Shown: positions 1 through 11,556 of the stretch, one piece after another
Layout of the letters: each line of letters begins with the position of its first letter
Position numbering within the stretch: the first letter of the stretch is position 1
NCBI GenBank assembly: GCA_031002005.1
Contig: CM061919.1
Location: forward strand, 12,037,687-12,101,686
Direction of reading: 5' to 3'
DNA: 64,000 nucleotides
DNA from: Vandiemenella viatica
Lineage: Eukaryota; Arthropoda; Insecta; Orthoptera; Morabidae
Notes under the pieces: generated by a model
What the model was told of the DNA's origin: nothing
The model's input: only the letters and a program-made list of their open reading frames with translations
Databases searched by the model: none
Made by a program: the position numbers and the translations under genes

Positions 1-3000
1 CAACTGTTTTTTCAAAGATTGATAAGCAGACCAGATTATGGACAGTAGAAGAACCAAGAGGATGGATGAACGATACAAAGATCAGTTATTGAGCATCATT
101 ACCAACCTAATAGAAGAACAGTCAGGAAAAGAAAGAGGAATAAAACAAGAAACACGCCATCAAGGAAGAGGCGGAAAGCAGAGAGGGCTGCAAGATACAG
201 GAAGAAAATATTGCATGAAGGGAAAGGAACAGCAAATAGCGTAGGCACGCAGACAGATGGACCTATCCTTCAACACTCAGAGATTACTTCTACCATCTGT
301 GATATTTCTCCTAGGTCTCAATCAAAACGAGCTGGACTTGTATGGGTAGGGCCAGTCCAAATGATTCCAACTACTCCAAAAGTAGTAGCGGCTCTGATAA
401 CCGAGCGAACGAAGAACCAAGACACGCTGCTTTAGCTCCAGATCATATCTACCAAAAGTTTGAAAATAATCTTCAGATCGCTAGACCACAGGAAACACAA
501 AATCTCACTCTAGCGTTATGCCATCTAACCAGAATAGCACATCCAAATGGCAAAAACATTATATTTCCGCAACCAGAGGCAATTGATCGTATTCGACTTA
601 AGGTAAACAATATACCTACTAATTAAGCCCAGTTACTCACTATAGTCAGCCAAGTATTTGACAGGCGAAACGAAATCTATGATCCAGATAAAATTTGCCG
701 TCATTTTGTGATGACACATGGCATAATAATGTTTGATTCGAGATAGCCATGGCCACAGTGCCATATCCATAATCGGCATCCAAGAGTAGGGGTACAAAGC
801 AACTTAAGATCGCGCAATTAAACTACAGGAGAACCAGTCTAGTTTTGCATGAAGTGTGTAAACTAGCTGAGGAAATGCAAATAGCTATCCTCTGTCTTGA
901 AGAGCCCCACTACAGAGAAGGGAAAATCCCACACACGCCAGTGATGTCTCAGATAATCTCGAAAGGGAAATACCTATGAGTGCCATCAAAAACCAGATCA
1001 CTGTCACAAAAATAATACAATTCTGCGATGAACATACGGTGTGTGTGGAAATAGGTACGCAATGGGGAAATGTAGCCCTCGTAAACATATACTTTCAATA
1101 CAGAGATCGGGAGATTCTAAGATTAGGGAAATATGTATAGCCATAGGCAATTGCTCTACTGTGATAATTGCCGATACAAATACCAAATCTGCAATCCGGC
1201 ACAGACGCACTAGGAGAAAAGTTACTCGAGCTGATTGAAGAATTACAACTGTATGTCAAAAACGAACCAAACAATCCATACACGTTCAGTAACCGAGCAG
1301 GTACCAAATCGAACATAGATATAACTTTAGCAAAACGAGGAGCGGAAAACCTAGTAAGTGGGTGGAAAGTGATTGATAACCAAACCACCAGCGATCACAA
1401 TATAATAATGTTCGAACTGGGAAGATTGCAAGACGGCTCGCGTAAAGGCGACTGTACCAATATCCAACGGCGATATGACATCGGAAATGCCAACTGGACA
1501 GAAAGATGCAGAAACTACGAATCGCACTGAGGAAGTCAAGAAAAGCATATCAACGTTGCCTTATTACAGAAGAAAGACAGACTCTTCTAGAAAGATATAG
1601 AAATAAAAAGTAAGAGTTCAAGGATCTGTTGCTGAAAACGAAACAAAAAAAGCTTTGGAAGGCTTCGTCAGACAAAATGTGCGATCAGGTACATACGACA
1701 TCCCTTGCAACATTGCTGTTGGCAAAATTAGGCCACTTACCACCTTATCTACAGTAAGAAGTCTGGATGGATCTATGACCAGAAACTGAATGGAAAGTGC
1801 ACGGGAGTTACTGGACGTGCTACTTCCAGATGATAGTACTAAAAACGAGACACATCGGTAAAGTGAATTGCGTCAAAAAATGTGGGGCCCCCTTCGAGAG
1901 TGAACATAAAAAATGCGTCATATCAAATGAAGAGATAATAGAGGCAATACATTTCCTTCCGAAAAGTACCAGGACCTGATGGGATACCGGCAAAGGAGTT
2001 GGTTGTCCAACTGGTTCCAACCTTAAATAAAATATTTAACGAATGCCTGGTGCAGGGAAAAATACCAAATGCATGGAAAACGAGTGAGGTGATCATTATA
2101 GCGAAAGGTGGAGGCAAAGATCAACAACTCACAAAATCTTATCGTCCAATCTGTTTACTCAATGTTCTAGGGAAAGTGCAAGAAAAGGTACTTTGCAAGA
2201 AACTAAAGGAACATAGGTTAAAAAATGATATGAACCCAAATCAATATGGGTTTAGAGCAGGCAAGTCAATGGAGGACGCCATCAACCGCTTAGTGGAATT
2301 AGTTCAAAACTCTTCCAAAAATTAAGTGGTGGGTGTATTTGTAGACATTGCCGGAGCTTTCGACAATCTCTGGTGGCCCGCGCTGTTCGAAAGCTGAAGG
2401 AACATCAACTGTCCAGAAAACCTATACAACAGTTTTAGAGATTATTGTAGAAATAGGTATGCCAAATTGCGGTACCCCAACAAGTACATAGAGAAAAATT
2501 CGGGAGGACGCCGGTTCGAATCCCCGTCCGGGCATCCAGATTTGGGTTTTCCATGGTTTCCACAAATCACTCAAGGCGAATGCCGGGATGCTTCCTTCAG
2601 AAGGTCATTGTGCCCAGTCACATCCCGCCTCTAATGACCTCGACGTCGACGAGGCGTAAAGCCATAAGTAAAAAAAAAAAAAAACACATATAGAGAAAAG
2701 ACTAAGGAAAGGTTGCCTGCAGGGATCAGTGTGCGGACCAATTTTCTGGGACGTTGGCTTGGATCCGGCCATGGACATATTGTAACAAATGCCAGAACTG
2801 CTGAGTGTGGTGGCATTTGCCGACGATCTCGCACTTCTGATAGACGCGGACACCAGGCAGGAACTCGAAACAAAATGAAAAGCTGTATTGGATTGCCTGA
2901 GTCAGTGGTGTGCAGAAGTTAAACCTAGCCGCAAAAAGACGACCTGCATGCTCCTAAAAGGAACACTCAAACGAAATCCGATAATTAAGATCCAGGGAAA

Positions 3001-4140
3001 AACAATAAAAAGAAAAGCAATAGTCCGTTACCTTGGTGTAACCTTGAAGAACAACTGAAATTTGCGTCTCACATGGGGGATGTATGTGGACGAGCAACAC
3101 TGATAGTGCGCAAATTGATAAGCATTGGCGAGCGACTGTTCAACCTGCCTCCGCTCATCATAAGAATATATCACGATGCAATACAAGCCTCCATTACTGG
3201 AGACGCTGCAAGCACTTGGGCCAAGAACCTAAGAAAAGTCAAACCAATGGAGCTGCTTCTGTGTACGCAGCGAGGAATTCTGCTCATACTAACTGGGGCT
3301 TACGGAACAACGTCCACAGATGCACTAACAGTTATACTCGGCATCTGGCCCCTGGACCTGGAAATAAGGAGGCGAGGAGCATTAAAATGGATAAAGAAAG
3401 GAAGGTACGACCAAGCTACTGAAATAATTGGCAGGCCTGTTGAAACCAAATAAGATGTTTGGTATGCGCTGATTGATGAATGGCAGCAAATATGGACAAA
3501 CAGTAACACGGGCAGAAGGACCTTCGACATGCTACCTTGCGTGAAAGAGAGAATTAACATGACTCACCTCCAGGGCCCATACACTAAATATCTGGCCATG
3601 GTCCATACAACAGTTTCCTAGAATAGGGAGACCTCAAAGAAACAAACAGGTGCGACTTTGGCGAAGTAAGTACTCACACGTGGTTTGGGAGTGCAAACAA
3701 TCTGAAGAATCAAGGGCATACCTTCAAATACAACTTCAGAATAGAAGAATATACGACATACTGCGTGATACCGAGCTCTGGCACTTGATGGATGTAGCTG
3801 CTAATCTAGCATCGCTGCGCGAGAAGGCAAGATTTGCTGAATAGAAAATGGCAGGGTGTAGAAGACGCCGCGAGTAAACGGTATCAGAAACAGAAAAAAA
3901 GGGTAGGAGAGGAAGAAACGCAAGAGGAAAGAACTAACCAAATATGACCAAAAGCATTGACCACGACTAAGGCGGTGCCTGTGCCAGGAAGACGGCAAAG
4001 ACTCAATTCATCACAGAGCCTCTGGAAGCCAGAGGCACCTTCTTCAGGGCTCAGGGAGCGGCTAATGATGTGGGAGTGGACAAACCGGAGAAGAACGAGA
4101 CCACTATCTGGAACGTGAAGCTGACTTACGGTACTTTGTG
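1..4140 (+). pseudogene. R1-clade non-LTR retrotransposon, degenerate, entering from the left edge
   Basis: Broken reading frames in order match an R1-type LINE. An ORF1-like hydrophilic stretch lies at 38-630. The endonuclease begins near 805 (LKIAQLNYRR) and continues at 1168-1455, with TKSNIDITLA and the catalytic SDHN end near 1393. Reverse transcriptase starts around 1965 with PGPDGIPA. It goes on with YRPICLLNVLGK (2142), GAFDNLWWP (2353), QGS-GP (2720) and FADDLALL (2815). A downstream domain runs at 3073-3453 and a terminal W-x-x-C-x-x-H-like stretch at 3650-3843. Stops and frameshifts are frequent, so it is dead. A SINE interrupts it at 2498-2684. The 3' UTR runs to about 4140. The GAFDNLWWP form of the motif is what points to R1 rather than jockey or CR1. 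Confidence 0.8.
2498..2684 (+). mobile_element. tRNA-derived SINE, 5'-truncated copy inside the R1 LINE
   Basis: It begins at ATTCGGGAGGACGCC and includes the B box GGTTCGAATCC. It carries the family body (GGGTTTTCCATGG, GATGCTTCCTTC, CTCGACGTCGACGAGG) and ends in a run of 15 A. ACATAGAGAAAA before it and ACATATAGAGAAAA after it look like an imperfect target-site duplication. The flanking reverse transcriptase reads on across it, so the SINE arrived later. Confidence 0.85.
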
Positions 4141-5117
4141 ATCAGTAGACTTGCGCATAATAGTTCGCGAAGAAGAGCGCTCAGTTTAGTTTGCAGCTCC
4201 CTCGCGAACTAGTTCGCTCTTTTAGTTCGTTAGTTCGCGTATCGAATTCAGAGATACAGATCGTTCGCTCGCCTTGCTACCGCTACTGCACGCGCTATTT
4301 TGTTTGTTATGTCAGTTTTATTAGGACATAATCATTTTTTTGTCGTTTCTAAATGGAATTTAATATTACCTTCTTAACAAAAGTTATTGCTTAGTAATAG
4401 CCCTTTCAAATGACATTAGCATGATCAGTTGCCGCCGATAAACCAAAGTGCTCATTGTCCTTTGCACAAATGGGTAAACTGAATAACTGTGCTGTTTTTA
4501 CAATTTACTTTACATGCATTCGTAGAATATTAATTTTTTAAATGGATTTATTTATTAGTTCATGGAAGAAACATTACTTATAAAAGGCGCTAATGACCCC
4601 GCCGTCGACGCGCTCTTAAACCCCAAAAACAACATAACATTACTTATAAAATATTATAAATGTGTTTATTATGATGAATTAAAATACCCGTTTATAAGTA
4701 ATCGGCTTTTTTTATTTAAATATAGTTTTGGAAATCATGAACAAAATATAATTCTACTATTGGCTACAAGTCAAGTACTATATGACAGAAACAATATTAC
4801 CTATATTATTAAGAAAAGTAACAGTAATACTTCCAATGTGATACCTAACAATTAGATTTATAAAAATGACAGTGACCCTTGAATGAGAAAGTGGTAACAA
4901 TAAGGAAAGTGCGTAAATTTCCAGTAAATTGGAAGTCATTGAGCTATTTTTTTTATTAGTGTAGAGGAGAATAATCCAACACACATTCACAATATTTTGG
5001 CGACGAATAAAACTGATGAAGACACAAAAGTTAAAATCTTTTTGAATTTCGCAAGTCATTTCTTTACATAACTTTCACAAATCTGTTAACCAACAGACTG
5101 AGATAAATATTATATTA

Positions 5118-6545
5118 CACAGACGGAAAAAAAAATCCCAACACCAAGAAAGACTTGTGTTAGATAAACGAAATTTGGTAGGCGTGTTTATACATCTGAA
5201 AGATGACATCGATTCAAATTTCGCGCTTCGCGCATAAGTGTGGCGCTAGTAGCGCTACTCAGAGCTTGCAAATCAGGTTTGCTTTAAATACGCGCTGTAA
5301 AGTTTGTGAACGTTATTTACCGCTGAGATTTGACATAGTGAGTTGATGTTAGCCAAGAATGCCTTTAAGAAGACGAAGAAGCCATTATCAACAGCTCACC
5401 GAGTTTGAACGAGGTCGTGTAATAGGGCTACGAGAAGGTGGATTTTCTTTTCGCGATATTGCAGAAAGACTTGGCCGGAATGTATCCACTGTGCATGATT
5501 GTTGGGTGCAGTGGTCAAGGGATGGTACTGCCTCAAGAAGACCGGGTTCCGGGAGGCCACGTGGCACTACTGAGAGGGAAGACCGCCGTATTCGGCGTAC
5601 AGCTGTGGCGCATCGTACTGCGTCTGCGGCAGAAATTCGAGCTGCAGTTGGTACCACAGTGACACAACGAACTGTTAGAAATCGGTTACTTCAAGGACAG
5701 CTCCGAGCCAGGCGCCCTGTAGCGTGCATTCCACTGACTACAAGCCATCGCCGTTTGCGACTCCAGTGGTGTCAAGCCAGAGCTCATTGGAGGACGGAGT
5801 GGAGATCTGTTGTGTTTTCTGATGAAAGCAGGTTCTGCCTTGGTGCCAGTCATGGCCGAGTGTTGGTCAGAAGGAGGCCAGGGGAACGCCTGCAACCAAA
5901 CTGTCTGCGGCCTAGACACACTGGACCTACACCTGGAGTCATGGTCTGGGGAGCAATTTCCTATGACAGCAGGAGCACTCTTGTGGTTATACCAAACACA
6001 CTGACTGCAAATTTGTACGTCAGTCTGGTAATTCAACCTGTAGTGCTGCCATTCATGAACAGCATTCAAGGGGGAGTTTTTCAACAGGATAACGCTCGCC
6101 CTCATACCGCTGTTGTCTCGCAACGTGCTCTACAGAGTGTCGACATGTTACCTTGGCCTGCGAGATCACCAGATCTGTCTCCAATTGAACACGTATGGGA
6201 TATCATTGGACGACAACTCCAGCATCATCCACAGCCAGCACTGACCGTCCCAGTATTGACAGCACAAGTACAACAAGCATGGAACTCCATACCACAAAGT
6301 GACATTCGAAACCTGTATGACACAATGCATTCACGTTTGCAGGCTTGCATTCAAAATTCTGGAGGTTACACCGGCTATTAATTTAACAGTATTTCACATT
6401 TGAAATGGATTTTCTTGAGCTTAAATTAACCTGTGATCTTGAAAATTTAATCAATTAAACATGTTAACTTGACAAATGCATTGTCCAAATTTCATTACTC
6501 TACAATAATTTTTTCTTGGTGTTGGGATTTTTTTTTCCGTCTGTG
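5118..6545 (+). mobile_element. Intact Tc1-like transposon with perfect TIRs
   Basis: The element is 1428 bp and inserted at TA (5116-5117 and 6546-6547). Its terminal inverted repeats match perfectly for about 33 bp: each starts CACAGACGG, has nine A, then TCCCAACACCAAGAAA. It holds one uninterrupted transposase. Perfect TIRs plus an intact ORF imply recent insertion, much younger than the decayed element it splits. Confidence 0.93.
5359..6381 (+). CDS. Tc1-family transposase, complete, 340 aa
   Basis: This is a cut-and-paste DDE transposase. A bipartite paired-like helix-turn-helix region lies at residues 11-110, with GRPRG, an AT-hook-like motif, at 65-69. The catalytic residues are D155 (VVFSDESRF), D244 (FQQDNARPH) and E277 (SPIEHVWD). 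Length and order are normal for Tc1 proteins. The spacing between the second D and E is 32 residues, where canonical Tc1 transposases have 34. The two-residue gap falls in the segment RALQSVDMLPWP. The start is the first ATG after the left TIR, 241 bp in. No stop or frameshift is present, so the protein could be functional. Confidence 0.95.
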   Translation: MPLRRRRSHYQQLTEFERGRVIGLREGGFSFRDIAERLGRNVSTVHDCWVQWSRDGTASRRPGSGRPRGTTEREDRRIRRTAVAHRTASAAEIRAAVGTTVTQRTVRNRLLQGQLRARRPVACIPLTTSHRRLRLQWCQARAHWRTEWRSVVFSDESRFCLGASHGRVLVRRRPGERLQPNCLRPRHTGPTPGVMVWGAISYDSRSTLVVIPNTLTANLYVSLVIQPVVLPFMNSIQGGVFQQDNARPHTAVVSQRALQSVDMLPWPARSPDLSPIEHVWDIIGRQLQHHPQPALTVPVLTAQVQQAWNSIPQSDIRNLYDTMHSRLQACIQNSGGYTGY

Positions 6546-7706
6546 TATGTCAGTTTTAAAATCAGCGTTAGAAAAATGTAAAAGATACTGTTTCTTTGGT
6601 TAAGAAAACAAGAAAAAGCCTTTAGAAGTCAAATTCTCCACAGAAAGTGATAATATTAAAAATAATGCTATATTTTTCGTTGATAAAAGTCTGGAGTATC
6701 TTAGTAAATAGTTAGATTTTAATGAAAGTAATTGCCTATAGAAAATCCAAAAATTAAATTTAAAACAAGAGGTTTCATTTGATGGCTGTGAGACAATATT
6801 AGAGGTTCTAAATTTGTGAGAAAAAATTAGTATCAAAGTGAACGAACTTTACTCTGAAATAACAATATTACACGAAATTTAGGTAAAATTAAGAGCAGTA
6901 TTTCATTAGTAAAAATGAGCTTTTGATCGACATTAATTTAACAACTGAAAGCGATAAAGCATATTACAATTTTACTGTAGACAGAAAATTTTTAAAGATG
7001 CAAGAAGCGCAAAAAAAAATAGCTTAAAAAATAAAATAGTAAAAAAAAAACATATCCTTTGTCCTTTTCTACTCTTTCGTAAAATATTATATTTTTGAAG
7101 TGTACTATATTTTTATAGGTTATTATAAAAAAAACATTCTACCATTAACCGAAAAAATGTTGGTAATCCTAGCAGCGAATGGTGATAGTTCGCGACTGGG
7201 AATGCTCAGTTTAGTTCGCGAACGGTAGCGCTCAATTTAGTTCGCTAGCGGTAGCGCTGTGTTTAGTTCACGAACTAGGTCGCTCCGCTCTGGAATTCCA
7301 GAAAGACAGCTCGTTCGCTCGCTTTGCTAGCGCTACTTCACGCGCTCTCTTCTTTGTTATAATGATTGTGGTTACTGATTGTTGTCTCTTAAGTGTTAAT
7401 GGGATCAAAGTGTGTTTTGTTTTCACATTCCATGTTAAATTTCCGTTTTTGACTTCTGCAATAATTATTAATGTTTAACAGTTACATTTTTTTTTAAGTT
7501 TTGTTTTTATATCTGTCTCTTCAGTTAAATGTGTCCACAGCCAACTGTGTTACCTTTTAGATAATAAACTAAAACAAAAGTTGGTCTTCGGGAAAGGATC
7601 GAACGAACTAACGAAATAAGGAGCGAGAGATCTGGGAACTAGTTCACGTAGTTCGCTCGTGGGAACGCTCTTCCGAACTAGTTCGTTCGCGAACTACACA
7701 AGACTA

Positions 7707-8280
7707 GTGCAGCATCAGCAGAGACAGCGGATGGCCTAGATGTCGGCACAGGCCAGCAGTGGTGCAGGAAGAATATTCGCGAATAGACAGTTCATTGATT
7801 AGAAGTATGAAAATACATAGGCACTTGCTGATTTTGGTGTGAATTAGTGTGATGGTAGATTAATTGTTAGATTAATTATCAGTTGATTAATTAGTAGAAT
7901 ACTTTAAATCCATTAAATGCTTAAGAACAATTATCCAGGTCTATTTAAAGAATAAAAGTACATTGTTTTAAGAATAAAAACTGTAAAAACTAAGGGCCTA
8001 CTTTAGGGAACAAGGTAGTAGGCTATGTAAAATCAGGAGATAAAAAATGAAATAAAAAAAATTGTCTTTCGAAGAAACCATCCCAGCCGTCTGAGCGAAG
8101 TGTAGATTTTGTTTGTGAAATCTGCTAGACGGAAACTGTGAACTGTTTTCATTGAGTGTCGTGACGTTTCTACATGTATTGTTTTGTGTGTACGCAGAGA
8201 TGACAGAAGAGAGAGAAGGTAATCCGCTGCCGGTCCAAGCAGATTTAGTCTTCAGGAAGACAACAAAGGCCAGCAAATTT
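7707..8280. other. Unassigned AT-rich stretch with a possible short exon or pseudogene at its end
   Basis: 7707-8150 holds nothing I can identify. From 8201 (ATGACAGAAGAG, after TTTTGTGTGTACGCAG) an open frame reads MTEEREGNPLPVQADL and on to the SINE at 8296. It looks more protein-like than its surroundings, but I cannot name it. Confidence 0.35.
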
Positions 8281-8295
8281 AATGCTCCTTCCGGA

Positions 8296-8537
8296 CCGGG
8301 CGTGGTGGTGTACCGGTTAGCGTTCTCGCCTCGGATTCGGGAGGACGCCGGTTCGAATCCCCGTCCGGGCATCCAGATTTGGTTTTCCCATGGTTTCCCA
8401 AGTCACTCCAGGCAAATGCCGGGATGCTTCCTTCAAAAAGGCTTTGTCCGAATTTCTTCCCATTCCTTGCCCCCCACCTTTCCCGTCTCTAAAGACCTCG
8501 CTGTTAAGAGACGTTAAGCAGTTTAAAAAAAAAAAAA
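8296..8537 (+). mobile_element. tRNA-derived SINE, full-length copy with TSD
   Basis: This is the best full-length reference copy. The tRNA-like head is CCGGGCGTGGTGGTGTACCG (A box) and GGTTCGAATCCCC (B box). The family body follows, with CATCCAGATTTGG, GGTTTCCCAAGTCACTCC and GATGCTTCCTTC, then an A-run. The TSD is AATGCTCCTTCCGGA at 8281-8295 and AATGCTTCTTCCGAT at 8538-8552. Confidence 0.9.
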
Positions 8538-8552
8538 AATGCTTCTTCCGAT

Positions 8553-9219
8553 GGACAGACGAATTACCGTTAACAGTGTCGCTTGTCCTAGCTCCACGCC
8601 CCGTGCAGATGTTTAGGATTTATCTCAAGACATTTATATACAATCTGCTAGTCAGGTACCTCTTCCAAAGTTTGTAATTATGAACAGTTCTTCAACCACC
8701 TGGGCTCATACCGTCCGACCACCAAGAAACCGCATGGAACAGATCCAGAGGAGGGGTCAGTGCTTCTTCACCAGCGTTATGAGTTATTCTGGCCACATAC
8801 CAAGTAAAAATAATTCAAAAGTTTTTGACTTCAACTTCAGCAAAATTAAGCTAAACAATACTGCAAGAACTACGTTCTTCCAAGAATTTTACTGGTGAAG
8901 ATAACAGTATGACATTGCAACTAACCTACTTACTCGTCACCCTGAGATCGGTCCGAATTCTGTTCTCTGTGCGGAGGTAAGTGGGGGCTGCCGTGTTTAG
9001 GCCTTGTGACTTGCCTGTTTTCTGTGGGGGTTGTCTACCTTAACCGAATTAAGGCACTATGGACTTACTTTTCATCCTCTTCGTCTTATACTTTTCAGAT
9101 AGGGTGCATTTCCTAAGGGCAAAACTGGGTTAATCATGAAATAAGTCATGATTCATACCTAATTCATAATAAAATGTGAATTTTGTTTTACTTTTATATA
9201 ATAATTACGTCAAAACTAC
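8553..9219. other. No recognisable gene
   Basis: Short, unsupported open frames only. The segment 8665-8810 has slightly protein-like composition but carries in-frame stops on joining to its flanks. Confidence 0.4.
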
Positions 9220-9885
9220 TCATTCATTTAATGGTCAGCCTCTCAAAATTACCAAAATTAATGAAATGATACCAAGGCTGATAGTTTAAGTGCTACAAGA
9301 CGTTCATACCGAATATTGCTTTTAAGCCCTCCTTGCGCCCTTTTGATGTGAAAAAACTGTGATACAGCCACTTTGGAGACGGGGAATTTTCAGGACTTTT
9401 TTCGTAGGTAATAATTATACCGAGCGTGGTGGATGAACGGTTAACGCATTCGGGAGGACGCGGGTTCGAATCCCCGTCCGGGCATCCAGATTTGGGTTTT
9501 CCTTGGTTTCCCCAAATCACTCCAGGCGAATGCCGGCATGCTTCCTTCAATAAAAATGCCATTGTAGAATTCCTTCCCGTTCCTTGCTCCAATTCCCTCC
9601 CGCCTCTAATGGCCTCGCCGTCGACTAGGCGTAAAGCCCAAGCAAAAAAAAAAAAAAAAAAACAATAATTAATCCTGATGCTATCCTATTATGCAGTGGT
9701 TAGCCTCTTCTGATTATCTGGGGTTCAACAATATCTTACTAAGGCTGACATTTTAAATGTTACAACTTTACACTGATTTGACTCTCAAGCCCATTTTAAG
9801 TCCTTTTGACCTGAAAAAAAAACTATGACGCGGACACTCCAGAGGTGGGGACTTTTCAGGATTAGTTTTTTATGTAATAAGGAAT
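9220..9885 (+). repeat. Diverged tandem duplication of about 210 bp, split by a SINE
   Basis: 9225-9407 and 9690-9870 share, in order: GGT(C/T)AGCCTCT, AAGGCTGA, CTTTTGA(T/C)(G/C)TGAAAAAA, CTATGAC-like and GGGGA(A/C)TTTTCAGGA segments. Removing the SINE between them leaves two adjacent, diverged copies. Confidence 0.6.
9421..9663 (+). mobile_element. tRNA-derived SINE with internal head deletion
   Basis: CGAGCGTGGTGGATGAACGG begins the head. The segment between the A-box side and CATTCGGGAGG is shorter than in the 8296 copy. The B box and body are intact, and the tail has some 19 A. The TSD AATAATTA lies at 9410-9417 and 9664-9671. Confidence 0.88.
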
Positions 9886-9939
9886 GTCTGATCCAAATTT
9901 CAGCTCTCTCTCTATATATATAAATATTTGAGATTAATA

Positions 9940-10065
9940 CCCAAAATGCCTGGACTATATGGCCGAAAATCATGGACGTTGAATAATTGACAAATAAAGA
10001 GGATACAAGCAACTGAGCTGAGGTTCCTGCGGGCTGTGGCCGGGTAGTCTTTACTGGATAAGAAG
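9940..10065 (+). pseudogene. LINE reverse-transcriptase C-terminal fragment
   Basis: With one stop, the + strand reads YGRKSWTLNN, then QIKRIQATELRFLRAVAG. This matches the Y-G-x-E-x-W ... RI-x-A-x-E-M-RFLR signature near the C terminus of RTE/L2-type reverse transcriptases. It is only about 40 codons long. Confidence 0.6.
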
Positions 10066-10429
10066 TGAAAAAAAAAATGAAAAAGTTTAAAATTTCTTGC
10101 CTAAATGAGGAAATAATTACGGGTAGGAAGGAATGGACTTAGACATCCATCATGACTTGCCGTATTCACCTCTGAGTTTTCCAGAGGAATCTCACTTCTG
10201 AGTGCTGGAGTACTTCATGTATTCCAGGAGGGCAGCTTCCAAAAGAGCTGCGGTCTCCGCCGCAGTCTATACCAGGAGTGAGAGCTATGGTCTTACGTCA
10301 CACACTCACCTTTCGACCAGCCACCTGGATGTGAGGAAAATAATGAGATTTCATTCATAAGTTTGACAATCAAAGAACTATTTAGTATCTAGTTCAATGA
10401 ATAGGATTAGGAATACATATTTTTTTCTG

Positions 10430-10675
10430 TATTTTTTTATGTTTTTTTTTTTTAGTTGTTTTAGTGTAGTTTTTTAGTGTTGATTTATTAGGATTAGATA
10501 TTCAACTGTAACTTTTTCCTATTTTAGTTGCTACCGCATTTATGGGATTATTTATATTAATAGTATTATTAACATAATTTGTTTATTAAACATGGTATTA
10601 AGGGAAGATTAGCGGCCCAGTTTAGCCTCTAGATGCTGGGTCAAATGTAAATGGAAATAAATAAATAAATGGACA
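10430..10675 (+). mobile_element. Probable LINE 3' end with AATA-type tail
   Basis: A T-rich 3' UTR-like segment ends GGGTCAAATGTAAATGGAAA followed by (TAAA)n. This is the tail form of many jockey/CR1-like LINEs. No coding sequence remains in it. The interval 10066-10430 shows nothing recognisable. Confidence 0.45.
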
Positions 10676-11130
10676 GTACAGGAAGACACCATTCTAGCAA
10701 AGCTACTGCTAAATTACAAACCATTACGAGGAAGTAGGAGTTCGGCTGAACTAAGAAAATATGAAAAGGACAAAATGTGTGAAGACAGGACTAACAATAA
10801 GAGTTTTAAGCCTTTAATATGATGATGTTATTGGTCAATGGATAATATTGAAGTATTATCTGCTTGATTATAAAGTGGATCCAAGAAATATTTTAAGAGA
10901 TACAGTATCTGTTCTCCTCATTACGTCACAACCAATGTGCAAGTAGGTGCATCAGTATAGTGTAACATATAGAACTTCTGCTATTTTAGTAGCTATGCGG
11001 CAGCACTAATTTTCATTGGTTTTCTCTTTCCACACATAACTAACGTTTGGACGAGATGCATTTTATTGTTTCTAACCCTTCTTATTGAAGTTTACTTGCA
11101 TGTAATGTGAGTGAAGATTTGTTAGGTGTA
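10676..11130. other. No recognisable feature
   Basis: Mixed AT-rich sequence with no supported ORF, RNA gene or repeat that I can see. Confidence 0.4.
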
Positions 11131-11375
11131 CTGGAGATCGCGATTCCGCTACACCATTCCACCGTGTGAACAAAGACGTTTTAAACTGCGGTAATCAGTC
11201 GCAAGACGGATTATTTTCGAGCAGTTATAAGATTGTAATACACGCAGAACCATTAATTTCAAGCAGCAATTACACTCTGAACAGTATGATACCGCTATAA
11301 CTACTTCTGAATGTATTTCTAACAATGTTTTGCGATTGAATACTGCATTAATATGCCGTAAATTCCTTGCGTGGG
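11131..11375 (+). mobile_element. MITE copy 1 (CTGGAGATCGCG family), right end eroded
   Basis: The left TIR CTGGAGATCGCGATTCCGC follows a TA dinucleotide. The interior matches the copies at 12571 and 46626 (CGCAAGACG-ATTATTTTC-AGCAG, ATGATACC). The right terminal repeat is degraded after ATTCCTTGCG. It ends about 180 bp upstream of the gene A start codon. Confidence 0.65.
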
Positions 11376-11556
11376 GTAACGTAGTAGTGGGATCACGATC
11401 TGCAGCAATCCCGATATGTCTGTTAGGGAAGCAATTCGATTAGTATCGATTTCGTGGTCGGCGGCAGGAAGTATGATGGGAGTGATTCTCGCTATAGTTA
11501 GTATAGTGCTAGAGCAGATAGCTGGCGGAAAACTCAGCAGCTGAAAAGTGTAGACC

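Larger units (their letters stand above)
4146..7706. mobile_element. Decayed TIR DNA transposon with TTAGTTCGC subterminal repeats
   Basis: Inverted ends are visible: TAGACTTGCGCATAATAGTT at 4146 and, on the opposite strand, TAGTCTTGTGTAGTTCGCG at 7706. Multiple AGTTCGC and GAACTAG motifs sit in both ends, an arrangement seen in hAT elements. The left end (about 4160-4315) is repeated in direct orientation at 7187-7355. That suggests either an internal duplication or a short derivative (7187-7706) inserted at the edge of the larger one. Interior frames (4562-4855 and about 6560-6900) are AT rich and broken; I cannot identify a transposase. An 8-bp TSD is not convincing (GTGATCAG against GTGCAGCA). 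Confidence 0.5.

Noticed and set aside
4562..4855. 98-codon frame as a host gene
   Set aside because: AT-driven composition, inside a decayed transposon, no motif.
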